Source of the DNA: Methylobacterium sp. FF17
Lineage (GTDB): Bacteria; Pseudomonadota; Alphaproteobacteria; Rhizobiales; Beijerinckiaceae
Reading direction: 5' to 3'
NCBI RefSeq assembly: GCF_025813715.1
Contig: NZ_CP107532.1
Span: 2,480,001-2,544,000, forward strand
Length of the DNA: 64,000 bases
A program made the translations under genes and the position numbers. Within the stretch, counting starts at the first letter, position 1. Each line of letters opens with the position of its first letter. Of the stretch, positions 46,016 through 56,339 are shown one piece after another. The notes under the pieces were generated by a model. It searched no databases. It was given only the letters and a program-made list of their open reading frames with translations, and had not been told where the DNA came from.

Positions 46016-47812
46016 TCAGGCCGCGCTCTTCAGCGCCCCGGTCTTCTCGTGGAAATCCGGCCCGTTGATGGTCCGGGTCACGTAGCCGTCGCGGATGAGG
46101 TAATCGCCGAAGCGCTCGCCGGACTGCTTGTTCCGGGCATAGGCCGCGAAGAGCGGGTCGAGGATGGTCTTGATCTCGGAGGCCGTGACGTCCTCGGCGT
46201 AGAGCTTGCCGAGGCGCGAACCGTCGAAGGCCGCGCCGAGATAGAGGTGGTAGCGCTCGGGGCCGCGGCCGACGAGGCCGATCTCGGCGATGAAGGGCCG
46301 GGCGCAGCCATTGGGGCAACCAGTCATCCGGATGGTGATCTCGTCGTCCTGCAACCCGTGGGAGGCGAGGCTGGTCTCCAGCTCGGTCATCAAATCGGGC
46401 AGGTAGCGCTCGCTCTCGGCAAGCGCCAGGCCGCAGGTCGGCAGCGCGACGCAGGCCATGGAGTTGCGGCGCAGGGCACTCGCCCCCTTGGTGAGGCCGT
46501 ACTGGTCGACCAGCGCCTCGATCTCGGCCCGCTTCTCGGACGGGACGTTGGCGATGATGACGTTCTGATTGCCGGTGAGCCGGAAATCGCCCTCGTGAAC
46601 CTGCGCGATCTTGCGCAGGCCCGTGAGCAACTGCGGACCGTCCACGATGTCCTTGATCCGGCCCGAAGCGATGTAGAGCGTGAGGTGGTGGCGCCCGTCA
46701 TCGCCTTCGGTCCAGCCGTAGCGGTCGCCGTTGTTCGTGAAGGTGAAGGGCTTCGGGTCGGCCAGCGGCTTGCCGACGCGCTTCTCGACCTCGGCCCGGA
46801 AGGCGGCCAGGCCGTAGCGCTCGATGGTGTACTTCAGGCGCGCGTTCTTGCGGACCTTGCGGTTACCCCAGTCGCGCTGCACCGTCATCACGGCCTCGGC
46901 CGTCTTCAGGGCGTCTTCCGGCTTGACGAAGCACATCACGTCGGCGGTGCGCGGGAAGGTGTCGGTCTCGCCGTGGGTCATGCCCATGCCGCCGCCCACG
47001 GTGACGTTCCAGCCCGTGACCTGATTCTTCTTGTCGAGGATGGCGATGAAGCCGAGGTCGTGGGCGAAGATGTCGACCTCGTTCGAGGGCGGCACCGCGA
47101 CCACGGTCTTGAACTTCCGGGGCAGGTAGGTCTTGCCGTAGACCGGCTCGACTTCGGCCGCGTCCTCGCCCCCGACCACGCGCTCGCCGTCGAGCCAGAT
47201 CTCGCGCCAGGCGCTGGTCTTCGGCAGGAGCGAGTCCGAGATGTCCTTGCCGAGCTGGTAGGCGGCCTTGTGGGCGCCGCTCTGGGCTGGGTTCGTGGCG
47301 GCCATGACGTTGCGGTTGACGTCGCCGCAGGCCGCGATGGTGTCGAGCAGGGTCGCGTCGATTGCCGCCATCGTGCGCTTGAGGTTCGACTTGATGACGC
47401 CGTGGTACTGGAAGGTCTGGCGCGTCGTCGCCCGCAGGGCGCCGCCCGCATAGGTCGTGGCGATGTGGTCGAGGGCCAGCCACTGCTTCGGGGTCACGAC
47501 GCCGCCGGCGATACGCAGGCGGATCATGAAGCTGAAGGCCTTCTCGAGCTTCTTCTTCGTGCGTTCCGCGCGGATGTCGCGGTCGTCCTGCATGTACATC
47601 CCGTGGAACTTCACGAGCTGGCCGTCATCCTCGGAAATCGCGCCGGTGGCGTGCTTGAGGAGGCCGTCGGCGAGGGTGCCGCGCAGGTAGCCCGAGGCGA
47701 TCTTGAGGTGCTCGTTATGCGCGAGCCCGGCCGTCCGGGCGGCTTCCGCCTCGGTGATCGGGCGATCGGTCGGCGGGGTCTCGTAGGTGCGGGGCGGGGT
47801 CTGCTCGGCCAT
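46016..47812 (-). CDS. cysI: Sulfite reductase hemoprotein (CysI)
   Basis: A 598-residue siroheme/4Fe-4S protein reducing sulfite to sulfide. The duplicated nitrite/sulfite reductase domains show ATTRQTFQYHGV near 130, a CGDVNRNV motif, NVTVGGGMGMTHG, TGNQNVIIANV and the cluster ligands ACVALPTCGLA and TGCPNGCARP (CX5C and CX3C). The start MAEQTPP at 47812 is chosen because the upstream open frame is a set of palindromes. It is downstream of cysJ, separated by a 181-base palindrome-rich gap. Confidence 0.95.
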   Translation of the reverse strand: MAEQTPPRTYETPPTDRPITEAEAARTAGLAHNEHLKIASGYLRGTLADGLLKHATGAISEDDGQLVKFHGMYMQDDRDIRAERTKKKLEKAFSFMIRLRIAGGVVTPKQWLALDHIATTYAGGALRATTRQTFQYHGVIKSNLKRTMAAIDATLLDTIAACGDVNRNVMAATNPAQSGAHKAAYQLGKDISDSLLPKTSAWREIWLDGERVVGGEDAAEVEPVYGKTYLPRKFKTVVAVPPSNEVDIFAHDLGFIAILDKKNQVTGWNVTVGGGMGMTHGETDTFPRTADVMCFVKPEDALKTAEAVMTVQRDWGNRKVRKNARLKYTIERYGLAAFRAEVEKRVGKPLADPKPFTFTNNGDRYGWTEGDDGRHHLTLYIASGRIKDIVDGPQLLTGLRKIAQVHEGDFRLTGNQNVIIANVPSEKRAEIEALVDQYGLTKGASALRRNSMACVALPTCGLALAESERYLPDLMTELETSLASHGLQDDEITIRMTGCPNGCARPFIAEIGLVGRGPERYHLYLGAAFDGSRLGKLYAEDVTASEIKTILDPLFAAYARNKQSGERFGDYLIRDGYVTRTINGPDFHEKTGALKSAA

Positions 47813-47860
47813 GGCGGGATTCCGGTTCGTTCGCGTGTTCTCGGTATCGTCTGTGCGCGT

Positions 47861-47982
47861 CCCTCTTCCCTCCGTGGGAGAGGGGGGCCCGCGAGGCGGG
47901 CCGGACGAGGGGAGCGCCGGTTCCGGATCGGGTGTCCCCGCTCCCGCCTGCTCCGCAGGCACCCTCCCCGCAGAGGGGAGGG
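47861..47982. repeat. Cluster of four hairpins between cysJ and cysI
   Basis: Four stem-loops follow each other: CCCTCTTCCC with GGGAGAGGG (47861-47884), GGCCCGC with GCGGGCC (47886-47902), GCCTGC with GCAGGC (47946-47960), and CCCTCCCC with GGGGAGGG (47962-47982). They resemble extragenic palindromes. They may stabilise or limit the cysI part of the transcript. Confidence 0.75.
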
Positions 47983-47993
47983 CCGTGCTCGGA

Positions 47994-49781
47994 CTAGTAG
48001 ACGTCCTGCTGGTAGCGGTGGGCGCGCTCCAGGGCGGCCACCGCCGCCTCGGCATCGGCGGGGCTGAGCGCCTTCACGTCCTGATAGGCCTTCACCACCG
48101 CGTTGCGCACGTCCTTGGCCATCCGGGTGGCGTCGCCGCAGACGTAGAGGCTGGCGCCGCCGTCGAGCCAAGCGACCACCTCCTTGGCGTGCTGGGCGAT
48201 CCGGTCCTGCACGTAGATCTTCTCGGGCTGGTCGCGGGAGAAGGCTACGTCGATCTGCGTCAGCGACCCGTCCTCCAGGGCCTCCTGCCATTCGAGCTGG
48301 TACAGGAAGTCGTGGGTGAAGTGGCGGTCGCCGAAGAACAGCCAGGAACGACCGGGCGCCTCGACGGCGCGGCGCTCCTGCACGAAGGCGCGGAAGGGCG
48401 CCACGCCCGTGCCCGGTCCGACCATGATGATGTCGGTGGCCGGGTCCTGCGGCAGGCGGAAATGCCGGTTCGGCTTCAGCTTCACCCGAAGCTTGGCGCC
48501 GTTCTTGATGCGGTCGGCCACATGCGTGGAGGCGACGCCGGTGCGCGCCCGCCCGTGGGTCTCGTAGCGCACAGCCACGATCACGAGATGGACCTCGTCG
48601 CCCACCTCCTTGCGCGACGAGGCGATGGAATAGGCGCGCGGCGGCAGCGGCCGGGTGATGGTGTTGAGGTGCTCGGCCGTGAGCGTGGCCGGGAAGCCCT
48701 GGATCAGGTCGATGAGGTGGCGGCCCTCGATCCAGGCCTTGGCCTCGCCGCTGTCGATCAGCTTCTGCGCCTCGGCGTGGCCCGTCGCCTTGACGAAGCG
48801 TTCCACCGTGGTGGCCGACAGGGTGGTGATGTCGCGCTCGGCCAGGAGTGCCTGGCGCAGGGCGGCGTCGCCCGAGAGGCCGGTGGCGGCCAGGATCTCG
48901 TCGACCAGGGCCGGGTCGTTCTCCGGATAGATCTCGAGGGAATCGCCGGGCTCGTAGGCGGGGGCTCCGTCCTCGAACTCGAGGGCCAGGTGGATCGTCT
49001 CCTTGTCGGAGCGCGAGGAGTTCAGGTTCACGTGGTCGACGACCTCGACCACGCGGGGCTCGCGGCTCGGCTCGGCGTCCTCATCCGCGTCGTCGGCGGA
49101 GCGGGGGGCGAAATCGACGGCCACGACATTGTCGGCGCTGACCGCGGGGGTCAGGGCCTTGAGGGTGTTCTTGATCCAGTCGGCGGCCGGCTTGTCGAAG
49201 TCGAGGTCGAGGTCGGCCCGCTCATAGGCACGCTTGGCGCCCAGCGCCTCGAAGCGGGCGTCGAGCGCCTTACCGATGGCGCAGAACTCGGCGTAGGAGG
49301 TGTCGCCCAGCGACAGCACGGCGAAATCGACGCCCTCCAGGCGCGGCGCGCCGTCGCCCATGAGTTCGCCGTAAGCCCGCGTCGCCCGGGCCGGGGGCTC
49401 ACCCTCGCCCCAGGTGGCGGCGATGGCCACCACGTGCTTTTCCTGCGCGAGGCTGGCGACGTCGAGGTCGAAGAAATCGACCACCTTCGGCTTGAAGCCG
49501 CTCTTGCGGGCGAGCTTGGCCACGTCGCCGGCGAGCTTCTCGGAATTGCCCGACTCGCTGGCGAACAGGATGGTCAGCGGCTCGGCGGCCTTCGGCGGCG
49601 CGGCCGGGACGGCGGCGGCCTGCGGCGCTCCGCTGGCGTCGAGGCCCGCGAGGAAGCCCGCGAGCCAGGCGCGCTGGATCGGGGTCGCCGCGCCGAGGAC
49701 GGCGTCGAGGCTCGCGCGTTCGGTGTCGCCGAAGGGAGCGGTGCGGGGAAGGATCGCGTGTCGTGCCATATCGGAAGCCAT
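47994..49781 (-). CDS. cysJ: Sulfite reductase flavoprotein (CysJ)
   Basis: A 595-residue diflavin reductase. The flavodoxin domain spans about 68-210 (LTILFASESGNSEKLAGDVAK, ATWGEGEPP, LSLGDTSYAEFCA). The FAD domain has the RAYSIASS motif, followed by a VGPGTGVAPFRAF NADPH loop, LFFGDRH and a YVCGDATRMAKDV element. It passes electrons from NADPH to CysI. The ATG at 49781 is preceded by AGGA. Together with the downstream cysI it makes sulfite reductase. Confidence 0.94.
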   Translation of the reverse strand: MASDMARHAILPRTAPFGDTERASLDAVLGAATPIQRAWLAGFLAGLDASGAPQAAAVPAAPPKAAEPLTILFASESGNSEKLAGDVAKLARKSGFKPKVVDFFDLDVASLAQEKHVVAIAATWGEGEPPARATRAYGELMGDGAPRLEGVDFAVLSLGDTSYAEFCAIGKALDARFEALGAKRAYERADLDLDFDKPAADWIKNTLKALTPAVSADNVVAVDFAPRSADDADEDAEPSREPRVVEVVDHVNLNSSRSDKETIHLALEFEDGAPAYEPGDSLEIYPENDPALVDEILAATGLSGDAALRQALLAERDITTLSATTVERFVKATGHAEAQKLIDSGEAKAWIEGRHLIDLIQGFPATLTAEHLNTITRPLPPRAYSIASSRKEVGDEVHLVIVAVRYETHGRARTGVASTHVADRIKNGAKLRVKLKPNRHFRLPQDPATDIIMVGPGTGVAPFRAFVQERRAVEAPGRSWLFFGDRHFTHDFLYQLEWQEALEDGSLTQIDVAFSRDQPEKIYVQDRIAQHAKEVVAWLDGGASLYVCGDATRMAKDVRNAVVKAYQDVKALSPADAEAAVAALERAHRYQQDVY

Positions 49782-49812
49782 GTCGTCCTGAGGGGGCGGC
49801 TGTCAACGGGGT

Positions 49813-49828
49813 GTCCGTTTTACAGAAC
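49813..49828 (-). promoter_or_regulatory. Imperfect palindrome in the cysJ leader
   Basis: On the plus strand the sequence is GTCCGTTTTACAGAAC. It matches the cysH leader palindrome at 12 of 16 positions, including the outer GT and GAAC arms. It lies 32 bases before the cysJ start. A role as a shared operator is inference. Confidence 0.45.
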
Positions 49829-49877
49829 GACCTCACGGTAGAAGGAGCTGCCTGCGGGTGCAGGGCAAAAGAAAAGA

Positions 49878-50384
49878 TTATTCTCCGGCGACCACCGACA
49901 GGGTCGGGGTGAAGCGTCCGTTGGCGGGCGGCGCCGGGAGGGGCAGTGCGGTGGTGGACTTGACCTTCTCCATCGCGAATCGGGAGGTCACGTTCTTGAG
50001 CGGCAGCGTCGCGATGAGATGCTTATAGAACGTATCGTAGGCGCGCATATCGGCGACGACGACGCGGAGCATGTAATCCACGTCCCCCGCCATCCGGTAG
50101 AACTCCAGCACCTCGGGCATGGCCGAGACGGTCTCGGCGAAGCGCTCCAACCATTCGCGCGAGTGATCCGCCGTCTCGATGGAGACGAAGACCGTCAGGC
50201 CCAGGCCCAGCTTCACCGGGTCGAGCACGGCGACACGCCGGTCGATGACGCCATCGGCTTCGAGGCGCTGAATGCGCTTCCAGCACGGCGTCTGCGAAAG
50301 CCCCACCCGCTCGCCGATGGTGGCGATGGAGAGGGTGGCGTCGTGCTGGAGCAGCGCGAGGATCTTCAGGTCGATCGAATCCAA
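49878..50384 (-). CDS. Lrp/AsnC-family transcriptional regulator
   Basis: A 168-residue protein from a TTG codon at 50384, preceded by GAGG. The conserved N-terminus LDSIDLKILALLQHDATLSIATIGERVGLSQTPCWKRIQRLE gives the helix-turn-helix. The RAM domain follows with VFVSIETADHS, RMAGDVDYMLRVVVADM and an acidic end. Earlier ATGs would add a basic 54-residue tail that looks non-coding. It lies between cysJ (same strand) and cysH (divergent), so it is a candidate local regulator of sulfur or amino-acid genes. Confidence 0.88.
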   Translation of the reverse strand: MDSIDLKILALLQHDATLSIATIGERVGLSQTPCWKRIQRLEADGVIDRRVAVLDPVKLGLGLTVFVSIETADHSREWLERFAETVSAMPEVLEFYRMAGDVDYMLRVVVADMRAYDTFYKHLIATLPLKNVTSRFAMEKVKSTTALPLPAPPANGRFTPTLSVVAGE

Positions 50385-50549
50385 GGCCGGCCTCGTGGTT
50401 CGCGGGCCGGGACGGCGTGCGGGGCGGCACGCGGCGGAGGCCCTGGGGGAAAGATCTTTCTTCGCTCGGCAACGGATTCGTGAACGTGGCCGTTGCGACG
50501 GCGCGTGGGTCGCGGATGGGGATTGCCCCAGCGGGATAGCCGCCATGCC

Positions 50550-50578
50550 TTGACAGCGTTCGTTATAGCGAACATTTC
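50550..50578 (+). promoter_or_regulatory. cysH promoter with palindromic operator
   Basis: TTGACA lies at 50550-50555. Three bases later comes GTTCGTTATAGCGAAC (50558-50573), a palindrome whose GTTCG and CGAAC arms are perfect. It sits between the -35 and the expected -10, the classic place for a repressor. The -10 itself is weak. The gene starts at 50613. Confidence 0.55.
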
Positions 50579-50612
50579 ACGGTCCAGACAAGTCAGCTTT
50601 GCAAAGTCTCTC

Positions 50613-51410
50613 ATGACCTCTCAACTGGAAAACGCGGCGCGGGACCTTGCGTCCGCGATGGCGGGCCTGGACCTGAAGGGCCGGATCGCGCTGATCGAGG
50701 CGACCGTGCCGGGACGCCTCGTGTTCACCACGAGCCTCGGCATCGAGGATCAGGCGCTCACGCACGCGGTCGCCATGCACAAGGGACGCACCGAGATCGT
50801 CACCCTCGACACCGGGCGCCTCTACCCCGAGACCTACGACACTTGGAGCGAGACCGAATCCGCCTACGGCATCCGTATCCGCGCCTATGCGCCGGAGCGT
50901 GAGGCCGAGGAGCGCTTCGTCGCCGAGTCGGGCATCAACGGGTTCCGCCATTCGATCGAGGCGCGCCAGGCCTGTTGCGGCTTTCGCAAGGTCGAGCCCC
51001 TTGGCCGCGCCCTCAACGGCGCCGCCGGCTGGCTGACCGGCCTGCGCGCCGGACAGTCGGCGAACCGGGCCGACACGCCCCTCGCCGAGGCCGACCCGGC
51101 GCGCAACCTCATCAAGATCAACCCGCTGGCCGACTGGACCCGCGCGGATGTCGACCGCTTCGTGCGCGACAACTACATCCCCTACAACGTCCTGCACGAT
51201 CGCGGCTTCCCGTCGATCGGTTGCGCGCCCTGCACCCGTGCGATCCGCGTCGGCGAGGACGAGCGCGCCGGACGCTGGTGGTGGGAGCAGGCCTCCAAGA
51301 AGGAGTGCGGCCTGCACGTTCATGCGCCCGAGGAGAACGTGGCGCCCGGACAGGAGGCGGCCGCCTTCGAGACTTCGACCCTCGCGAAACCCCTGGAGAT
51401 GGCCCGATGA
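50613..51410 (+). CDS. cysH: APS (adenylyl-sulfate) reductase CysH
   Basis: A 265-residue enzyme reducing activated sulfate to sulfite with thioredoxin. The PAPS-reductase fold has [16 protein letters not shown] near 31, [13 protein letters not shown], and the 4Fe-4S ligands [10 protein letters not shown] and [10 protein letters not shown] (the CC...CXXC pattern). The catalytic Cys is in the C-terminal KECGLH. The four-Cys pattern marks an APS-type rather than a PAPS-type enzyme, consistent with no cysC nearby. It overlaps cysD by 4 bases. Confidence 0.94.
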   Translation: MTSQLENAARDLASAMAGLDLKGRIALIEATVPGRLVFTTSLGIEDQALTHAVAMHKGRTEIVTLDTGRLYPETYDTWSETESAYGIRIRAYAPEREAEERFVAESGINGFRHSIEARQACCGFRKVEPLGRALNGAAGWLTGLRAGQSANRADTPLAEADPARNLIKINPLADWTRADVDRFVRDNYIPYNVLHDRGFPSIGCAPCTRAIRVGEDERAGRWWWEQASKKECGLHVHAPEENVAPGQEAAAFETSTLAKPLEMAR

Positions 51411-52366
51411 GCGCCGCACCCGTCACCGCCCCTGCGGCAAGCCCCGCCCATGCGGCAAGCCGGTCCGAACGGCTCACCCACCTGCAGCGTCTGGAGGCCG
51501 AGAGCATCCACATCATGCGGGAGACGGTCGCCGAGACCGAGAACCCGGTGATGCTCTACTCCATCGGCAAGGATTCCTCGGTGCTGCTGCACCTGGCGCT
51601 GAAGGCCTTCGCGCCGGGGCGCCTGCCGTTCCCGCTGATGCACATCGACACCACCTGGAAGTTCAAGGAGATGATCGCGTTCCGCGATCAGCGCGCCAAG
51701 GATCTCGGGCTCGACCTCATCGTCCACACCAACCAGGAGGGGCTGGCGCGCGGCATAGGCCCCATCAGCCACGGCTCGGAAGTCCATACCGACGTGATGA
51801 AGACGCAAGGGCTGCGTCAGGCGCTGGACAAGCACAAGTTCGATGCGGCCTTCGGCGGCGCGCGCCGCGACGAGGAGGCCTCCCGCGCCAAGGAGCGGAT
51901 CTTCTCCCTGCGCACCGCCCAGCATCGCTGGGACCCGAAGCGCCAGCGCGCCGAGCCCTGGCATCTCTACAACCTGCGCAAGCGGCGCGGCGAATCCCTG
52001 CGGGTCTTCCCGATCTCGAACTGGACCGAGCTCGACGTCTGGCTCTACATTGAGCAGGAAAACATTCCGATCGTGCCCCTCTACTTCGCGAAACCCCGCC
52101 CCGTGGTGGAACGCGAGGGCCAGCTCATCCTGGTGGACGACGAGCGCCTGCCCCTGGAGCCCGGCGAGACGCCGCGCGACGTGTCGGTGCGCTTCCGGAC
52201 GCTCGGCGACTACCCGCTCACCGGCGCGGTGGAGAGCGAGGCCGCGACCCTGCCGGAGATCATCGGCGAGACCTTGGCCGCCCGCACCTCGGAGCGGCAG
52301 GGCCGCGTCATCGACAAGGACGGCGCCGGCGCCATGGAGCGCAAGAAGCAGGAGGGCTATTTCTAA
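51407..52366 (+). CDS. cysD: Sulfate adenylyltransferase small subunit CysD
   Basis: A 319-residue subunit of ATP sulfurylase. It has the pyrophosphatase loop [21 protein letters not shown] near 48, [16 protein letters not shown], and [23 protein letters not shown] near 145, with a WNPKRQ-type [12 protein letters not shown]. The C-terminal [18 protein letters not shown] is family-typical. The start overlaps cysH (ATGA) and cysN begins 1 base after its stop. Confidence 0.96.
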   Translation: MSAAPVTAPAASPAHAASRSERLTHLQRLEAESIHIMRETVAETENPVMLYSIGKDSSVLLHLALKAFAPGRLPFPLMHIDTTWKFKEMIAFRDQRAKDLGLDLIVHTNQEGLARGIGPISHGSEVHTDVMKTQGLRQALDKHKFDAAFGGARRDEEASRAKERIFSLRTAQHRWDPKRQRAEPWHLYNLRKRRGESLRVFPISNWTELDVWLYIEQENIPIVPLYFAKPRPVVEREGQLILVDDERLPLEPGETPRDVSVRFRTLGDYPLTGAVESEAATLPEIIGETLAARTSERQGRVIDKDGAGAMERKKQEGYF

Positions 52367-52367
52367 G

Positions 52368-53768
52368 ATGACGATCCATCAGGCACCCCAGTCCTTCGGC
52401 TACGACGACTTCCTCACTGCGCACCAGAACAAGGAGGTGCTGCGCTTCATCACCTGCGGCTCCGTCGATGACGGCAAGTCGACGCTGATCGGTCGCCTCC
52501 TGCACGACACCAAGCAGATCTTCGACGATCAGGTGACGGCGCTGCAGCGCGATTCGCGCAAGCACGGCACGCAAGGGGCCGAGATCGACCTCGCGCTCCT
52601 CGTCGACGGACTCCAGGCCGAGCGCGAGCAGGGCATCACGATCGATGTCGCCTACCGCTTCTTCTCCACGGACAAGCGCTCCTTCATCGTCGCCGACACG
52701 CCCGGCCACGAGCAGTACACCCGCAACATGGCCACCGGTGCTTCCACGGCCGATGTGGCGGTGATCCTGGTCGATGCCCGGCAGGGGCTCACTCGGCAGA
52801 CCCGGCGCCACGCGCTGCTCGTCTCGCTGCTCGGGATCAAGCGGGTCGCCCTCGCGGTGAACAAGATGGACCTCGTCGGCTGGTCGGAGACCCGCTTCGA
52901 GGAGCTTCTGGCCGCGTTCAACGACTTCGCCGCGCCCCTCGGCTTCACGGAGGTGCGGGCGATCCCGCTCTCGGCCAAGAACGGCGACAACGTCGTCCTG
53001 CCGGGCGCCGCCGCGCCCTGGTACACGGGTACGCCGCTGCTCCAGTACCTCGAAGAGGTTCCGGTGCGCGTCGAGGAGCAGGCCGCGCCGTTCCGCCTCG
53101 CGGTGCAGTGGGTCAACCGGCCGAACTCCGACTTCCGGGGCTTTTCCGGCCTCATCGCCAGCGGGCGCGTGGCCCCCGGCGACGCCGTGATCGTCGAGCC
53201 CTCGGGCCGGACCTCGACGGTCGCCCGCATCTACACCGCCGACGGGGACCTGCCCCACGCGGTGGAGGGCCAGTCCGTCACCCTGGTGCTCGCCGACGAA
53301 ATCGACGCCTCGCGGGGATCGGTGATCGTCACGGCCGATGCGCCGATGCGGGTCACCGACAGCCTCGACGTGCGCCTGTTCTGGGCGGCCGAGACCGACC
53401 TGCTGCCCGGCGCCACGCTGCTGGCCAAGATCGGCACCGTCACGGTGAACGCCGTGGTCTCGGCGATCCGGACCCGGATCGACCCCGAGACGGGCAAGCC
53501 CGAGCCGGCCGCGCGCCTGACCGCCAACGACATCGCGGACGTCACCCTCAGCCTCGACCGAGCGGTGGCGGTGGATGCCTACGCGGCCAACCGCGACACC
53601 GGGGGCCTCATCCTCATCGACCGCGAGACCACCGACACGGCGGCCCTGGGCCTGATCCAGGCCGATTCCGCCGCGAGTTCGGTGAGGGACGAGCCGGAGG
53701 AGGTGCGGGCGAAGCGCTCGGGCGGCGGCTTCCTGTCGAAGCTGCGTTGGGTCTTCGGCGGCATCTGA
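52368..53768 (+). CDS. cysN: Sulfate adenylyltransferase large subunit CysN (GTPase)
   Basis: A 466-residue elongation-factor-like GTPase that powers APS synthesis with CysD. G1 is GSVDDGKSTLIGRLLHDTK near 32, G3 VADTPGHEQYTRN, G4 AVNKMDLVGW and G5 IPLSAKNGDNV; the C-terminal half has two beta-barrel domains. There is no fused APS kinase domain, in line with direct APS reduction. A strong terminator follows. Confidence 0.96.
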   Translation: MTIHQAPQSFGYDDFLTAHQNKEVLRFITCGSVDDGKSTLIGRLLHDTKQIFDDQVTALQRDSRKHGTQGAEIDLALLVDGLQAEREQGITIDVAYRFFSTDKRSFIVADTPGHEQYTRNMATGASTADVAVILVDARQGLTRQTRRHALLVSLLGIKRVALAVNKMDLVGWSETRFEELLAAFNDFAAPLGFTEVRAIPLSAKNGDNVVLPGAAAPWYTGTPLLQYLEEVPVRVEEQAAPFRLAVQWVNRPNSDFRGFSGLIASGRVAPGDAVIVEPSGRTSTVARIYTADGDLPHAVEGQSVTLVLADEIDASRGSVIVTADAPMRVTDSLDVRLFWAAETDLLPGATLLAKIGTVTVNAVVSAIRTRIDPETGKPEPAARLTANDIADVTLSLDRAVAVDAYAANRDTGGLILIDRETTDTAALGLIQADSAASSVRDEPEEVRAKRSGGGFLSKLRWVFGGI

Positions 53769-53801
53769 GCGGCGCCCGACACCTGCGATCTGCGCGTAAG
53801 A

Positions 53802-53836
53802 ACGCCGGCCCGGTCATCCTGGGCCGGCGTTTCTTC
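53802..53836 (+). terminator. Rho-independent terminator of the cysHDN operon
   Basis: A 10-bp GC-rich stem (ACGCCGGCCC with GGGCCGGCGT) around a 9-base loop is followed by TTCTTCT. It begins 33 bases after the cysN stop and is the clearest intrinsic terminator on the plus strand of this window. Confidence 0.85.
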
Positions 53837-53853
53837 TCGGCGACCGGGCGAGC

Positions 53854-54792
53854 CTACGCGTCGGTCCCGAGTTCGGCGCCGAACCGGTCGGCCACGTAGG
53901 CGTCGAGGTCGAAGGTGTCGTCGGGCACCTGGAACATGAAGCGCTCGGCGATCTGCGTGACCAGGATGTCCGGCAGGGTGCGCTCGATGTAGCGCCAGTC
54001 GAGGGAGGTCGACCAGACGAAGTGCACCTCGCGAAACGTCTCCGCGAGCATGATCGTCAGCATCACGGGCGCGAAATGCGCGTAGGAATCCCCGAACACG
54101 ACGATGCGCCGGGGGTCGGCCCCCGGCGACGGATTGCGGTAGATCACGTGCGCGCCGACATGCAGCGTCCCGATCGCGCCCGCCGCCTCGCGGGCTTCGA
54201 CGATGGGGCTCGCGTAGTGCCGCACCGCGTCCCGCTGAAGCTGGTAGACGCGCACGGTTTCGGCCTGCGGCGGCAGGAGTTGCCCGCCGAGATCGCCCTG
54301 GAACCGCTCCTCGTGCGAGGGGCGCTCCGCCAGGTCCTCCCGCGGGGCGACCCCGAGCGATGCGCAGAGGGCGCGATACGCCACCATGCGTCCGGCGAAG
54401 GACCAGTGGCTGTCCGTGCGGTAGTAGAGGTCCTCGCCGGCGCGCCGTGCCCGGAACGCCGCCACGAGGTCGGGGCAGGCGCGGCGGAGCTGCGGATGCC
54501 AGACCAGGCTTCGGCGCAGGCGCACGGCCGGCGACAGCCGCTGATCGATGTCCAGGCCCTGGAGCCGGTCATCGTAGACCGTCAGCTTCTCGGGCACGAT
54601 CAGGTGGCGGTAGGTCGTTCCGAGGCGCGCGCACCGGCGGCTGCGCGCCAGGAGCAGCGCCCTCCAGCCCGCGAGCCGCTTCTTCATGGCCGGCGTGTCG
54701 CTGAACTGTCCGATCACGTTGTTGCTGCCCGCCGTCAGGAACAGCCAGCCGTCGCGCCCCTCGTGCACGAAGGCCGCCAACTCATCGGGCAT
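53854..54792 (-). CDS. AlgX/AlgJ-like SGNH acetyltransferase-type protein
   Basis: A 312-residue protein. DGWLFLTAGSNNVIGQF at 14-30 is the AlgX-type start. EDLYYRTDSHWSFAG near 120 has the Asp-x-His catalytic pair, and RIVVFGDSYAHFAPVM near 228 the nucleophile Ser of block I. These proteins O-acetylate exopolysaccharides. No signal peptide or polysaccharide cluster is seen here, so location and substrate are open. It is divergent from the aspartate aminotransferase. Confidence 0.78.
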   Translation of the reverse strand: MPDELAAFVHEGRDGWLFLTAGSNNVIGQFSDTPAMKKRLAGWRALLLARSRRCARLGTTYRHLIVPEKLTVYDDRLQGLDIDQRLSPAVRLRRSLVWHPQLRRACPDLVAAFRARRAGEDLYYRTDSHWSFAGRMVAYRALCASLGVAPREDLAERPSHEERFQGDLGGQLLPPQAETVRVYQLQRDAVRHYASPIVEAREAAGAIGTLHVGAHVIYRNPSPGADPRRIVVFGDSYAHFAPVMLTIMLAETFREVHFVWSTSLDWRYIERTLPDILVTQIAERFMFQVPDDTFDLDAYVADRFGAELGTDA

Positions 54793-54814
54793 CCACGATC
54801 CTCTTCCGGCCTGA

Positions 54815-56224
<1,410 letters not shown>

Positions 56225-56243
56225 TCGAGCAGATGAACGCGCG

Positions 56244-56273
56244 GCCGTGAGCGTCCAGGCTCACGGCTTGCTT
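56244..56273 (+). terminator. Terminator-like hairpin after aspartate aminotransferase
   Basis: GCCGTGAGC and GCTCACGGC form a perfect 9-bp stem with a 6-base loop 20 bases after the stop. It is followed by TTGCTT, a weak U-rich end. Confidence 0.65.
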
Positions 56274-56339
56274 CGGCACTGACCGCATCACCGGCCAGAC
56301 GCCGGAACACGGTCTTTCGCGCTTCGAGAGGACACGCCC

